This document shows positions 50,980 to 59,996 of a stretch of DNA of 64,000 nucleotides, piece after piece (within the stretch, counting starts at the first letter, position 1; every line of letters begins with the position of its first letter). Position numbers and translations under genes: made by a program. The notes beneath the pieces are model-generated. The model had not been told where the DNA came from. It saw nothing but the letters and a program-made list of their open reading frames with translations, and made no database searches. Origin of the DNA: PFJX01 sp963713085 (GTDB taxonomy: Bacteria; Pseudomonadota; Gammaproteobacteria; Burkholderiales; Thiobacillaceae); NCBI GenBank assembly GCA_963713085.1, contig CAVQKQ010000013.1, positions 62,001 through 126,000 of the forward strand. Reading direction: 5' to 3'.

Positions 50980-51285
50980 TCACTTCTTGCAGGCCTCTCC
51001 CAAGATTCCCGGTCCGCTGATGCAGTCCTTGTCGTTGATGTCGAACTCCAGCGTTGGGCCAATGCCAGTCGGGTTGGTGAGCATGATCTTCTTTCCTTCG
51101 ACCTTGTATTTGTAGCCGCTCATGCTCATGCCGCCGTTGGTGACGGTGACGCTGTCGCCCTTGAATGTCCACTGGTTTCCGGAAACCTTGTCGATGTAGG
51201 TGCCGGAAACGCCGGAGCCGCAGCCACCCAGCGCCATGAGCGCCATCGATGTTGCAAATGCCATGAGTATGCGAATCCTGGTCAT
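50980..51285 (-). CDS. Small lipoprotein
   Basis: 101 residues from the ATG at 51285 (AGGAGCAG upstream). Lipobox ALGGC near residue 22. The mature domain has alternating strands (GTYIDKVSGNQWTFKGDSVT, then YKYKVEGKKIMLTNP) typical of small beta-barrel lipoproteins, and ends with Cys residues in DCISGPGILGEACKK. Function unknown. Confidence 0.7.
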   Translation of the reverse strand: MTRIRILMAFATSMALMALGGCGSGVSGTYIDKVSGNQWTFKGDSVTVTNGGMSMSGYKYKVEGKKIMLTNPTGIGPTLEFDINDKDCISGPGILGEACKK

Positions 51286-51394
51286 CTTCTGCTCCTGATC
51301 TGATTGGTTGAATCGGCCTTCCGCTCCTCGGTCTTTCCTCTTCCGCAGACGGGGGTGTCCGGCGGAAAAGATGCGTGGGAACACGGGACCTTAC

Positions 51395-51544
51395 TCACGA
51401 TTTGTGATCCGTCGGTGTCACTCGATAGCGAACCACGTTGCCGCCCGGCTCCTTGGTCAGGAATCCCGCAGTCGCCGGGTTGGGCAGTCCCGCCAGCAGC
51501 ATGCCTGGCAACGCGATGACACTTGATGTCACGCTGTGTTTCAT
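51395..51544 (-). CDS. Possible small exported peptide
   Basis: 49 residues: a signal-like segment (SSVIALPGMLLAGLPNPATA) followed by a short tail, FLTKEPGGNVVRYRVTPTDH. The ribosome site is weak, so the call rests on the signal peptide and on its position within a run of exported-protein genes. Confidence 0.35.
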   Translation of the reverse strand: MKHSVTSSVIALPGMLLAGLPNPATAGFLTKEPGGNVVRYRVTPTDHKS

Positions 51545-51655
51545 GGCTACCACCATCGCGTAGTTGAGTGAATGACTCATGTATCGGAAGTCCATCATTC
51601 ACCGCAACTATCAATTGATAGCCATGGCCGCCAAAGCAGACGCCGCAGTACGGCC

Positions 51656-52243
51656 TCAACCCAATCCGTGGGGAACGTTCATGAACAGGCCGAGGACCGT
51701 GCCCATGACCATGACCGCCACATAGGCCGCCACCAGCACCGCCACCGTGAACAGAACGGCCTTGTCCTGGGGCACCTTCATCAATTTGGGCAGCCCCAGG
51801 TAAAGCAGGTAGGTGCCATAGAGGGCGGCCAACATGGCCACGATGCCCAACGCCGGCACCAGATTCAGGATGCCGGCGATCCAACTGGGCGTCGTGGCGT
51901 AGGCCGTGAGCTTGAGTGCCTGGGCAGGATTCTTCTCGCCATCGAAATGGGGTGCCATGGCGTCCACCGCCAGGGCGATCAGGTATACCCCCAGCAGGGT
52001 GAACACATAGGTCGCCACGCCTTGGCTCAGGGCCGTCATGACAGGTACCCGGTACATACCCGCGGATGGCACCCGCATCCCCAGCAGGGACAGCCCGATG
52101 ATGGAGGCCACCGGGCCGATGGCGGCCAGGGGCAGGATGTATTCCCGATAGAGCATGGCAGTCGTGGTGTCTTCCCCGGCAATCGTGTCCCAGGTGCTCC
52201 CGGGCGTCATCAGAATGCCTTTCACGCGTTCCATCAGATTCAT
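51656..52243 (-). CDS. Yip1 family integral membrane protein
   Basis: 195 residues. It starts with the typical amphipathic leader MNLMERVKGILMTPGSTWDT and has five TM helices (PLAAIGPVASIIGLSLLGM, GVATYVFTLLGVYLIALAVD, then LPKLMKVPQDKA before the last). A second Yip1 protein is at 8002. Function unknown. Confidence 0.82.
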   Translation of the reverse strand: MNLMERVKGILMTPGSTWDTIAGEDTTTAMLYREYILPLAAIGPVASIIGLSLLGMRVPSAGMYRVPVMTALSQGVATYVFTLLGVYLIALAVDAMAPHFDGEKNPAQALKLTAYATTPSWIAGILNLVPALGIVAMLAALYGTYLLYLGLPKLMKVPQDKAVLFTVAVLVAAYVAVMVMGTVLGLFMNVPHGLG

Positions 52244-52381
52244 GCTTTCCCCTTGGGGCCAAGCGCGATCGTTCGCCGCGCGCCGGCCATCACATTAACG
52301 TCTCAATTATCGAACCCACCCTGGGCACTGCAACCTTCGATGGTCGGTTGCAGCCAAGAATAGTATCTGGCCGGTCGCGAC

Positions 52382-53491
52382 TCATGGCTCGGACATCAGC
52401 AACAGCCGCACCAATTCGCCCTGGCGCCTTGTATTTGTCTTGCGGAAGATGGATGCCAGCCTGGTGCGGGCGGTGCCGTAGCTGATGTGCAACTGCTCGG
52501 CGGTGGCCCGCAGGCTTTCGCCTGTGGCGAGCAAGGATGCCAGCCTCGACTCGGCGGGGGTCAGCCCGTATGCGGCCCGCAGTCGCTCCGCTTGTGGCTG
52601 GGGAGATTCCTCGGGATCGTTGATCACGATGCACGTGGCGGGCTGCCAAAGTGACAGGGGCGAATCATGGGCCGGCGCCGGGGCCACCATCAGTCCAAAG
52701 GGACGCTTGCCCGAAGGACGTTCCACCTGCATGGCGCCGCCCAAGGACGGGCCATCTCGGCCACCCGCCTGTTCCAACAGGCCATGCAGTTTCAGCGCAT
52801 CGCCGGCACGAGGCAGGCTCAAGCCATGCTTACTTAGGGCCAGACCATCCTGTTGCGCACACAGGGTTTCGGCCTTGCGGTTTGCATAAAGCACCTGATT
52901 TTTCCCGTCCAGCACGACGATGGCGTTGGCATGCCGGTCCAACAGATTGGTGGTGACCTGTTGCTTGGCGCCCAAGGTACCCATCCTGAACCCGATGTTC
53001 AGGGCCCGTTGGATATGCTTGTACAACACGCCAAAGCGCTCCAGATCGGCGGCCTCGTAACGGCCGGCCGCATGGCAGCGGTGCAGTGCGACCCCCGCCT
53101 GCACGGTGGGCGAGAGACTGACCGTAGCCACCATGCGGAAACGCATGTCCGTATAGTCACTTTGCCATGCGTAGTAGGGGTGGCGGTCCTTTTCCTGCTC
53201 GGTGATGACCATGGCATCATGCACGATGCCAGCATTTGCATGGGCGAACAGGAACTGGACCGTGGGATCCTGGGGTGCCATGAAGTCCAGGTATTCCTGG
53301 ATCATCCGCGCGTCCAGATTGATGTAGTCGAAGGTGGGCAGGCTGACCTGGCCGGTACCATCCAGGACCCAAAACGAAGCGGCCTGACTATGGGTTGCGT
53401 CAGACAGCGACTGCAGGACGCGGACCCACAGGCTGGCGTCCATGACAGCATCGTAAATCATGCCGATCAGTCCCAGCAGTTGGTCATCCAC
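52382..53491 (-). CDS. LuxR-type transcriptional regulator with N-terminal sensor domain
   Basis: 369 residues. The C-terminal HTH is clear (LTPAESRLASLLATGESLRA, then HISYGTARTRLASIFRKTNT). The N-terminal ~190 residues resemble a GAF/autoinducer-like sensor, followed by a PAS-like segment (HANAIVVLDGKNQVLYANRK). The ligand is unknown; nearby targets could be the exported-protein genes on the same strand. Confidence 0.85.
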   Translation of the reverse strand: MDDQLLGLIGMIYDAVMDASLWVRVLQSLSDATHSQAASFWVLDGTGQVSLPTFDYINLDARMIQEYLDFMAPQDPTVQFLFAHANAGIVHDAMVITEQEKDRHPYYAWQSDYTDMRFRMVATVSLSPTVQAGVALHRCHAAGRYEAADLERFGVLYKHIQRALNIGFRMGTLGAKQQVTTNLLDRHANAIVVLDGKNQVLYANRKAETLCAQQDGLALSKHGLSLPRAGDALKLHGLLEQAGGRDGPSLGGAMQVERPSGKRPFGLMVAPAPAHDSPLSLWQPATCIVINDPEESPQPQAERLRAAYGLTPAESRLASLLATGESLRATAEQLHISYGTARTRLASIFRKTNTRRQGELVRLLLMSEP

Positions 53492-53954
53492 ACTGACGTC
53501 CTCCCAGATGGACGGTTCTACTGCCTATATGTTCACCGTCCCGAGCCGCTGACCGCATTCCGATTCCAGTCAATTGCGCGCGACAACCTACCTATCAGAT
53601 CCTTATTTCACATAAACGGATCTGACGACGATACATTGTGGACAATTGAATGGGCCATTCAACCTCAGAGGGAACATATGGGCAAGAACATATGGGGACG
53701 ATCCTTGGGGGTTTCCCGTGTATTGGCGAAGCGAAGGCGTACAGGCGTGGCGTGCGCGTTTCGCCTGGTCCTGTTTTCAATACCCCCGGCCCCGGACGCC
53801 GTTTACATCGTCAAAGGCGCGTTGCAAAAACAAGGCGCCTCGGTATGGATCGAGTATGAGAGCACCCACTAGCCAGTCTCGGAAACGATTCTCGAAAAGG
53901 ACCAGAACCGCTCGCGTCAGGATCAACAGGGGGAATTCCCTGTTTGATCATGCT
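53492..53954. other. Gene-free gap between LuxR gene and small secreted protein
   Basis: 463 bp with several open frames but none with a credible start, composition or recognisable product. Repeats of ACATATGGG at 53676 and 53688 are present. I see no RNA gene. Confidence 0.5.
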
Positions 53955-54353
53955 TCAGAACCTGATTCGGAACGCCACGCCGACCGGGCTGGATTGTTGT
54001 AGCCGCACATCGGCGCCGTCATGGTTCCAGGCATTGCTGTCCAGCATTTCCAGCTTCCAGCCAGGGTTGCCGACGGTCGGCTTGGCGACCATGCCGTAAT
54101 GCGTCTGCCTCAGCATGGCCTTGATCTGTGCCAGCAAGACCCCCGCCTTGCTCGATGCGGATTCCGACACGTCGTCCCTGTCGGACAGGGGCGGAATGCT
54201 TGCGGACTCCACCTGATCGAGCGTCGTCCTGGCTTCCATGCCGCCGGCATAGGAGCGGGCGCCGTTGGCGGCCTTGGGGTTGCCTTTGGCCAGGCACGAA
54301 CCCGGCAGCGCGGTCATGACCGCCATCCCCATGAGCATCGCCTTGCGTTTCAT
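53955..54353 (-). CDS. Small exported protein, paralogue A
   Basis: 132 residues starting MKRKAMLMGMAVMTALPGSC (signal peptide). The body has SASSKAGVLLAQIKAMLRQT, then HYGMVAKP and GWKLEMLDSNAWNHD, ending GVAFRIRF. The paralogue at 61617 has the same length and the same start and end. I do not recognise the family. Confidence 0.75.
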   Translation of the reverse strand: MKRKAMLMGMAVMTALPGSCLAKGNPKAANGARSYAGGMEARTTLDQVESASIPPLSDRDDVSESASSKAGVLLAQIKAMLRQTHYGMVAKPTVGNPGWKLEMLDSNAWNHDGADVRLQQSSPVGVAFRIRF

Positions 54354-54728
54354 CCCAGTCTCCCGACAGAACGATCCGGATATTTATTTATAGCGGAATC
54401 TCAACGCACTGCGCAACCGGTAGGTGATAACACCCCGACACACCCGGCCACCCCCTTTGCCGCAAATGGCAATCCGGGATATAGGTGCGCCGCAGGATCG
54501 AGGCAAGCCGTGTCCGTTTCCGGACCGGCTGTTTTCCGACAACACTGAAGGAGCGCTCGGTGAGCTCGTATCGGGCGGTGTTCCAAAGAAGGGACGCCGA
54601 ATCCGTACCTGCCACGGCGCCAGTGGCTTCGCAAAAGCGCGGTGCCTTCCGCAGCATGAATTGCCATTCTGCGGATAAGGCCTTCTGCTCACCCGCCCAT
54701 CCGGCTCCAAGCAGCAAAAACGCTGGTT
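54354..54728. other. Remnant of a duplicated divergent promoter region, plus REP-like repeat
   Basis: The first 199 bp align with 62016-62222: TTTATTTATAGCGGA, ACACCCCGACACAC and CCGGACCGGCTGTTTTC occur in the same order, ending at the ribosome site CTGAAGGAG. At 62 kb a Spy-like gene follows; here the gene is gone. The rest (about 54630-54700) contains an imperfect CCTTCCGC...GCGGATAAGGCC palindrome related to the repeat at 58565. Confidence 0.7.
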
Positions 54729-55883
54729 TTATTGGCCAGGTGAAGCCGTCGCCTTCCGGCCCACCAGTTGCACCGTCACCCTATCGCAGCTCCGTCCCGC
54801 CGGGTGCGCCAGCCAGAGGGCGTTGTTCCTGTCCAGGTACCCGGGCTCGTCTTCCTGGCCCGCCGACGACAGCGAGAAGGTGCCGCACAGTTCGAACTCA
54901 CCCACCGTGGCCGGCCCCTGGACCCGGGACGGGGTGACGATGCGGTAGCCGTACTCCGCCCTGGTTTCCGGGTCCCGCATGGAATTCCCGCAGTAGGCGA
55001 ACTTGCTGGTCTTCTGGAGTTCCGCCAGGGAAGGCGGCAGCTGGCCCAGGTCCTGGGCGTAGCGCTCGATGCAGCGCGAGAGTTCGCCCAGGTGCCGGGC
55101 CCGTTCCAGGTCGAAGGCATGCCTGCGGGCCTGCTGGGGGGAGCCGGCGGTCAGGAAGCCGAGGGCGATGCCCAGGACCACGATGCCCGCCACGGCCCAG
55201 CCGAAGCCCCGGAACACGCTCTGCCGGATGCCCTTGCGGTATTGGATCTTCCGGCGCTCCAGGAAGTAGAAGCCGAGGACGATGCCGGCGATGACCAGGA
55301 TGGTGAGGGCCTTGAGCAGGAAGCGCGCCGTGACCTCCCCCTGCAGGAGCTTGAACAGGACGGTGATGAGGTCCCCGACGATGGTGGTGGAGGCCACCAG
55401 GAGCACCAGGTAGGTGAGCCACTTGGTGAGGCCGGATTCCACCCGGCCCTCGTCCGCCTGGAACCGGCGGAACCAGAAGCGCATGGCGGAGACGTAGAGG
55501 GGGAAGGCGATGACCAGGGAGGCGATGGCGTGGTGTATAGCACGGGTCGTGAACCAGTCGCCCTGGCCGTTGATCATGGACAGCGGATCGGGAAAAGCGT
55601 TGTCGATGACCTGGAAGAACAGGGTGCCCAGGGCGAAGGCGACGGTGCCCAGGAGAATGAAGGAGAAGAAGTTGATGACGATGTCCACGGTGGAGGACTT
55701 TCTGGCCAGAGTCGGCCGGTTCACTTCGCTGGGCAGGGGAATGCCCAGGGCGACCAGCCCGTCCCGGTAGGCCCCGTCCGCCTCCTCTTCCGACCAGCCC
55801 ACCGCCAGAAGTTCTTCCTTGATCCCGGCCTTGGAGAGGCCCCCCTTGATCCGGCCCTGAACGTAATCGGCAAGTGGATTCAT
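54729..55883 (-). CDS. DUF5671 domain membrane protein
   Basis: 384 residues from the ATG at 55883. The N-terminal ~50 residues (YVQGRIKGGLSKAGIKEELL) look like a UBA-like or SHOCT-like helical module. The DUF5671 membrane domain follows (STVDIVINFFSFILLGTVAF, then GTLFFQVIDNAFPDPLS) with about six TM helices. The C-terminal ~120 residues are soluble, with helix CIERYAQDLGQLPPSLAELQ and a pilin-like pattern. Function unknown. Confidence 0.8.
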   Translation of the reverse strand: MNPLADYVQGRIKGGLSKAGIKEELLAVGWSEEEADGAYRDGLVALGIPLPSEVNRPTLARKSSTVDIVINFFSFILLGTVAFALGTLFFQVIDNAFPDPLSMINGQGDWFTTRAIHHAIASLVIAFPLYVSAMRFWFRRFQADEGRVESGLTKWLTYLVLLVASTTIVGDLITVLFKLLQGEVTARFLLKALTILVIAGIVLGFYFLERRKIQYRKGIRQSVFRGFGWAVAGIVVLGIALGFLTAGSPQQARRHAFDLERARHLGELSRCIERYAQDLGQLPPSLAELQKTSKFAYCGNSMRDPETRAEYGYRIVTPSRVQGPATVGEFELCGTFSLSSAGQEDEPGYLDRNNALWLAHPAGRSCDRVTVQLVGRKATASPGQ

Positions 55884-56318
55884 ATTCGCGCACCCTCGCA
55901 ATTGTGATTGTTCCGTATTTTCCAGCGACCCGGCCGCGACCAGGCCGCACCCGCGAGTCCCCTTGTGAGGCATTGCGGACGCGCCGGCCTGGCGCGGCAT
56001 TCAACCGGGTTTTTACACGAAATTCCTCGCGCCGGTTATGACGGCGTGCAACACCCGGCGCTTACACCCAGACCATCCTGTAACACCCGCGCCGCAACCG
56101 GACATCGTTCCGATTCAGGCATTCCCCAGCCCGCGCAGGGCGCAATAACCAACGGGCATTGCGCCGCATGCCGGCACCACCCAGCATTCCGCCACGGCAT
56201 GAAAATGTGGCCTGCCCCCCATTACTCGCCTAGCCTGCATAGAATAATTGGAGTCAGACCCCCGTTTTAACCTGGGCGCGACGCATCATTTCTTCGTATT
56301 AACCCTAAAGGGCCTGCC
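55884..56318. other. Gene-free gap before the sheath gene
   Basis: It contains TTACA-N12-TGTAA at 56062-56083 followed by GGACATCGTTCCGATTCAGG, similar to the Spy promoter region at 62092-62140, so it looks like a third remnant of that module. An inverse-oriented AATGGGG-type motif lies near 56215-56226 and a forward one near 56248-56262. No ORF is supported. Confidence 0.55.
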
Positions 56319-57740
56319 ATGCCGACCTACCGCACCCCAAGTGTCCACGTCGAGGAAATCTCCGTCACACCCACTTCCGTGACGGAGGTGGAAACGGCCA
56401 TCCCCGCCTTCGTCGGTTATACCCAGAAGGCCGTGGGCAAGGTGGCCCATGACCTGATTCTGCAGCCGACGAAGATTCATTCCCTCCAGGAATACGAGCG
56501 CCTGTTCGGCTTGCCGGCGGAAGACACCATCGCGCTGACCGTGAAGGACGCGCCCGGCGGCGGGTTCTCCGTGACCGCTTTCACCGAGCCCAAGCTGCGT
56601 TATCTGCTGTACTTCAGCGTCAGGATGTTGTTCGACAACGGCGGCAGCCAGTGTTGCATCGTTTCGGTGGGCACTTACCGGGCCAAGCCGGTCATCAATC
56701 TGCGCGGCGGCAAGAACGGCACGTCCCCGGTGGAAACCCGTTACGGCCTGAGGGACGGCCTGGATGCGCTGGCCAAGGCGGAAGAACCGACCCTGATCGT
56801 GATTCCCGAGGCGGTGTGCCTGCCCGCCCGCAGCTACGCCAGCCTGGTCCAGGCCGCCCTGGCCCAGTGCGGCAAGCTCCAGGACCGCTTTGCCATCCTG
56901 GACGCGCATGGCGGAGCGGCTTCCCTGAACGACGCGGACCTGTCACGCGTCCGGGGCCATTTCGGCACCGACCACCTCCAGTACGGCGCTGCCTACTACC
57001 CCTTCCTCAAGACCACCCTGAACCACTACGTCAACGATGGGGAAAGCAATGTCCTGGTCACCTACGGCAATACGACCGCCCCCCTCGGCACCTTCGCCAC
57101 CCGCAACAAGGCGCTGCACCAGTTTGTGCGCGCAGCCCTGAATACCCATTACGTGACCCTGCCCCCCAGCGGCGCCGTCGCCGGCGTGTACGCCGCCACC
57201 GATGCACACCAGGGCGTGTGGAAGGCGCCCGCCAACGTGGCCCTGGCCGACGTCATCGAACCCACGGTGAAGCTGGACGATGCCCGCCAGGGCGACCTCA
57301 ACGTGGATGCCGCCAGCGGCAAATCCATCAACGCCATCCGCAGCTTCGCAGGCAAGGGCACCGTCGTGTGGGGTGCCCGCACCCTGGCCGGCAACGACAA
57401 CGAATGGCGTTACATCCCGGTGCGGCGCTTCTTCATCATGGTGGAGGAGTCGGTGCGGAAATCCACCCAGTGGGCGGTATTCGAGCCCAACGACGCCAAC
57501 ACCTGGGCCAGGTTGCGGGCCATGATCGATAACTACCTCACCCTGAAGTGGCGCGAGGGCGCCCTGCAGGGGACCACCGCCAAGGATGCATTTTTCGTGC
57601 GCTGCGGCCTGGGGACGACCATGACCGCCCTGGACGTCTCGGAAGGGCGCATCAACATCGAGATCGGCATGGCGGCGGTGCGGCCGGGCGAATTCATCAT
57701 CCTGAAGGTCTCCCTGAAAGCCGCGGCGCCCAGCAATTGA
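56319..57740 (+). CDS. Contractile tail sheath protein, orphan
   Basis: 473 residues. It begins MPTYRTPSVHVEEISVTPTS followed by TAIPAFVGYTQKA, the sheath signature shared by myophages and extracellular contractile injection systems. The C-terminal handshake domain is present (YIPVRRFFIMVEESVRKSTQ, FEPNDANTWARL, ending GMAAVRPGEFIILKV). Sheath subunits normally polymerise around a tube with baseplate, tube, spike and ATPase genes alongside; none is present within 7 kb. The frame is intact with no sign of decay. Confidence 0.9.
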   Translation: MPTYRTPSVHVEEISVTPTSVTEVETAIPAFVGYTQKAVGKVAHDLILQPTKIHSLQEYERLFGLPAEDTIALTVKDAPGGGFSVTAFTEPKLRYLLYFSVRMLFDNGGSQCCIVSVGTYRAKPVINLRGGKNGTSPVETRYGLRDGLDALAKAEEPTLIVIPEAVCLPARSYASLVQAALAQCGKLQDRFAILDAHGGAASLNDADLSRVRGHFGTDHLQYGAAYYPFLKTTLNHYVNDGESNVLVTYGNTTAPLGTFATRNKALHQFVRAALNTHYVTLPPSGAVAGVYAATDAHQGVWKAPANVALADVIEPTVKLDDARQGDLNVDAASGKSINAIRSFAGKGTVVWGARTLAGNDNEWRYIPVRRFFIMVEESVRKSTQWAVFEPNDANTWARLRAMIDNYLTLKWREGALQGTTAKDAFFVRCGLGTTMTALDVSEGRINIEIGMAAVRPGEFIILKVSLKAAAPSN

Positions 57741-57920
57741 TAGGGGGCGGACCTGCGCCATGGTGCAGGTCGTGGTGGAACAGGAGGGGCCCGCCTCGAA
57801 TTAATCTTCCGCCCTATGGAGCACACTTCCTCAGGCGCTTTTCATTTCCCCAGAAACTGCCGGACGGGAACCGGGTCACATGGTGGTTGAATCCGTCCTT
57901 GCCATCCCCAGGAGCCCGCC

Positions 57921-58559
57921 ATGATCGACCTGTATTACTGGACCACCCCCAACGGCCACAAGATCACCCTGTTCCTGGAGGAGTGCGAACTGCCCTACCG
58001 GCTCATTCCGGTGAACATCGGCAAGGGTGAGCAGTTCCAGGTGGACTACCTGCGCATCTCGCCCAACGGCAAGATTCCCGCCATCGTGGACACGGCGCCC
58101 GCCGACGGCGGCGAGCCCCTGCCGATGTTCGAGTCCGGCGCCATCCTGCTCTACCTGGCGGAGAAGTCGGGCCGCTTCCTGCCGTCGGACCCGCGCGGCC
58201 GTTGGGAGGCGTTGGAATGGCTGTTCTGGCAGATGGCGGGCCTGGGGCCGATGGCCGGACAGAACCTCCACTTCACCCAATTCGCGCCGGAGCCCGTGCC
58301 CTATGCCATCGACCGCTACGTCAAGGAGACCGCGCGCCTTTACGGGGTTCTGAACCAGCGCCTGGCCGACCGGCCCTTCATCGCCGGCGAGTATTCCATC
58401 GCCGACATGGCCTGCTACCCATGGACCGTGCCCCATGAGCGCCAGCGCCAGAATCTGGACGACTTTCCCCACCTGAAGCGCTGGTTCGAGGCCATCGCCG
58501 CCCGCCCGGCCACCCGCCGCGCCTATGCCCGCGCCCAGGAGGCGAACCCTTCGCGCTGA
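57921..58559 (+). CDS. Glutathione S-transferase (YfcG/YghU-like)
   Basis: 212 residues. Thioredoxin-fold N-domain: MIDLYYWTTPNGHKITLFLE, then ISPNGKIPAIVD and FESGAILLYLAEK. The helical C-domain has FIAGEYSIADMACYPW. The pattern T-PNG-K is typical of the nu-class disulfide-bond reductases YfcG and YghU. Substrate not predictable. Confidence 0.9.
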   Translation: MIDLYYWTTPNGHKITLFLEECELPYRLIPVNIGKGEQFQVDYLRISPNGKIPAIVDTAPADGGEPLPMFESGAILLYLAEKSGRFLPSDPRGRWEALEWLFWQMAGLGPMAGQNLHFTQFAPEPVPYAIDRYVKETARLYGVLNQRLADRPFIAGEYSIADMACYPWTVPHERQRQNLDDFPHLKRWFEAIAARPATRRAYARAQEANPSR

Positions 58560-58564
58560 AGCCC

Positions 58565-58655
58565 GTACAGGGCGGAAACGCGTAGCGCCTTCCGCCGCAT
58601 GGAACACGCTTCCGGCGGATAACGCCTTCAGCTCCTTCACCCTACGGGGAAACCG
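58565..58655. repeat. REP-like palindromic repeat after the GST gene
   Basis: GGGCGGAAACGCGTAGCGCC with TTCCGCC, and GGCGGATAACGCC ending CCCTACGGGG, resemble the dispersed palindromes (GTAGGGCGGATAAGCG type) found in intergenic regions of many proteobacteria. A weaker relative lies near 54630-54700. Confidence 0.6.
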
Positions 58656-58718
58656 CAGTGACAGACCCCGTTTCCATGTGGTGTACCCACATCTTGGCTT
58701 TCCCAGGACAATACGCTC

Positions 58719-59177
58719 ATGCAAACCCCTCCCTCTTCACCTACCACCAGCGAGGCCACGCATGAAACGGCCTGGACCCTCGCCTTCCTCGCCTGGCTGA
58801 TCGCCGCGGCCTCGACCCTCGGCGCCCTGTTCTTCAGCGAGGTGATGAAGCTGGCGCCCTGCGAGTTGTGCTGGTGGCAGCGCATCTTCATGTTTCCGCT
58901 GGTGCTGATCCTGCCGGCCGGCCTGTTCCCCCTCGACCCCCGGGTGACGCGCTATGCCCTGCCGCTGGCGCTGGTGGGCTGGGGCTTCGCGGTGTTCCAT
59001 TGGTTGCTGGTCCTGGGCGTGATCCCGGAAAATATCCGCCCCTGCGTCAGGGGGGTGCCGTGCAGCGAGGTCACGATCTCGTGGCTGGGTTTCATCAACC
59101 TTCCGCTGCTGTCCGTCCTGGCCTTTTCCGCCATCATCGCGCTGCTGGCGCTGACCCACGTCAAGGTATCGAAATGA
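58719..59177 (+). CDS. DsbB/BdbC-like disulfide bond formation membrane protein
   Basis: 152 residues with four TM helices. The first redox pair lies in APCELCWWQRIFMFPL and the second in RPCVRGVPCSEVTI, as in BdbC, which passes electrons from its thiol partner to quinone. Its stop overlaps the next gene (ATGA), a DsbA-like partner, so the two form an oxidising pair. Confidence 0.88.
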   Translation: MQTPPSSPTTSEATHETAWTLAFLAWLIAAASTLGALFFSEVMKLAPCELCWWQRIFMFPLVLILPAGLFPLDPRVTRYALPLALVGWGFAVFHWLLVLGVIPENIRPCVRGVPCSEVTISWLGFINLPLLSVLAFSAIIALLALTHVKVSK

Positions 59178-59827
59178 AGCAGAAGACCCTTTTCATCGTT
59201 TCCGCCGTCGTCCTGCTGCTGGCATTCGTGGCCGGCGCGCTGTTCTACACCAGCCACAAGGAGGAGACGGCCACCCAGTCCGTGGCCGGCCAGCAGGACC
59301 ACCTGGTGCGCATTTATTCGCCCACCGAGGGGCCCGCCGACGCCAAGGTGGTGATCGTCGATTTCTTCGACCCCGCCTGCGGCACCTGCCGGGAGTTCTA
59401 CCCGTTCGTCAGGCAATTGATACATGACCATCCCGGCCAGGTCCGCGTTGTCTTGCGGCACGCGCCGTTCCATGACGGCTCGGTGGAGGTGGTCAAGATC
59501 CTGGAAGCCGCGCGCCGGCAGGGGAAATACTTCGAAACCCTGGAGGCGCTTTTCGCCACCCAGCACGACTGGGTGCTGAATCACCGCGTGCAGGCGGACC
59601 GGGTCTGGGACGCCCTGGCCGGCGTCGGCCTGAATCTCGACCGAGTCCGGCAGGACATGAACGCGCCGGAGATCGCCGCCCGGATCGACCAGGATTTGGA
59701 GGACGCCAAGGCGCTCAACGTCACCATGACCCCGGAGTTCTTCGTCAACGGCCGCCCCATGCCGAGCTTCGGCTATGGGCAGTTGCAGGCACTTGTGGAA
59801 GAAGCGGTGGCCGAAACCTATCGCTGA
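59174..59827 (+). CDS. DsbA/BdbD-like thiol-disulfide oxidoreductase
   Basis: 217 residues. One N-terminal TM helix or signal anchor (TLFIVSAVVLLLAFVAGAL) places the thioredoxin domain in the periplasm. The active site is CGTC in DFFDPACGTCREFY, and the cis-Pro region is TMTPEFFVNGRPMP. It should oxidise exported cysteines and be re-oxidised by the BdbC-like protein directly upstream. Confidence 0.9.
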   Translation: MKQKTLFIVSAVVLLLAFVAGALFYTSHKEETATQSVAGQQDHLVRIYSPTEGPADAKVVIVDFFDPACGTCREFYPFVRQLIHDHPGQVRVVLRHAPFHDGSVEVVKILEAARRQGKYFETLEALFATQHDWVLNHRVQADRVWDALAGVGLNLDRVRQDMNAPEIAARIDQDLEDAKALNVTMTPEFFVNGRPMPSFGYGQLQALVEEAVAETYR

Positions 59828-59929
59828 TTCATTCGGGGCCGACCCCTGGCAACGGGGTAGTAACAACAGGGACACCCCCCTTTTCTCTGCTCGATAAATT
59901 TCCTCGACCACACGATCAATTAGGCTTTT

Positions 59930-59958
59930 TTGACAGCGGTCCTTCCGGCCGCTAGCCT
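59930..59958 (+). promoter_or_regulatory. σ70 promoter for the SCP2-like gene
   Basis: TTGACA, 17-bp spacer, TAGCCT, about 39 bp before the ATG at 59997. Confidence 0.6.
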
Positions 59959-59996
59959 GCGCCGCTCTTGTTGATTCGTGCCCAGAGGAGAACACC

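Noticed and set aside
53646..54002. Plus-strand frames with WGFPVYW-type residues in the gap after the LuxR gene
   Set aside because: No ribosome site, three overlapping frames of equal quality and no recognisable product.
54388..54937. Several short frames around 54.4-54.9 kb on both strands
   Set aside because: They lie over a duplicated promoter remnant, a REP-like palindrome and the end of the DUF5671 gene; none has coding features.
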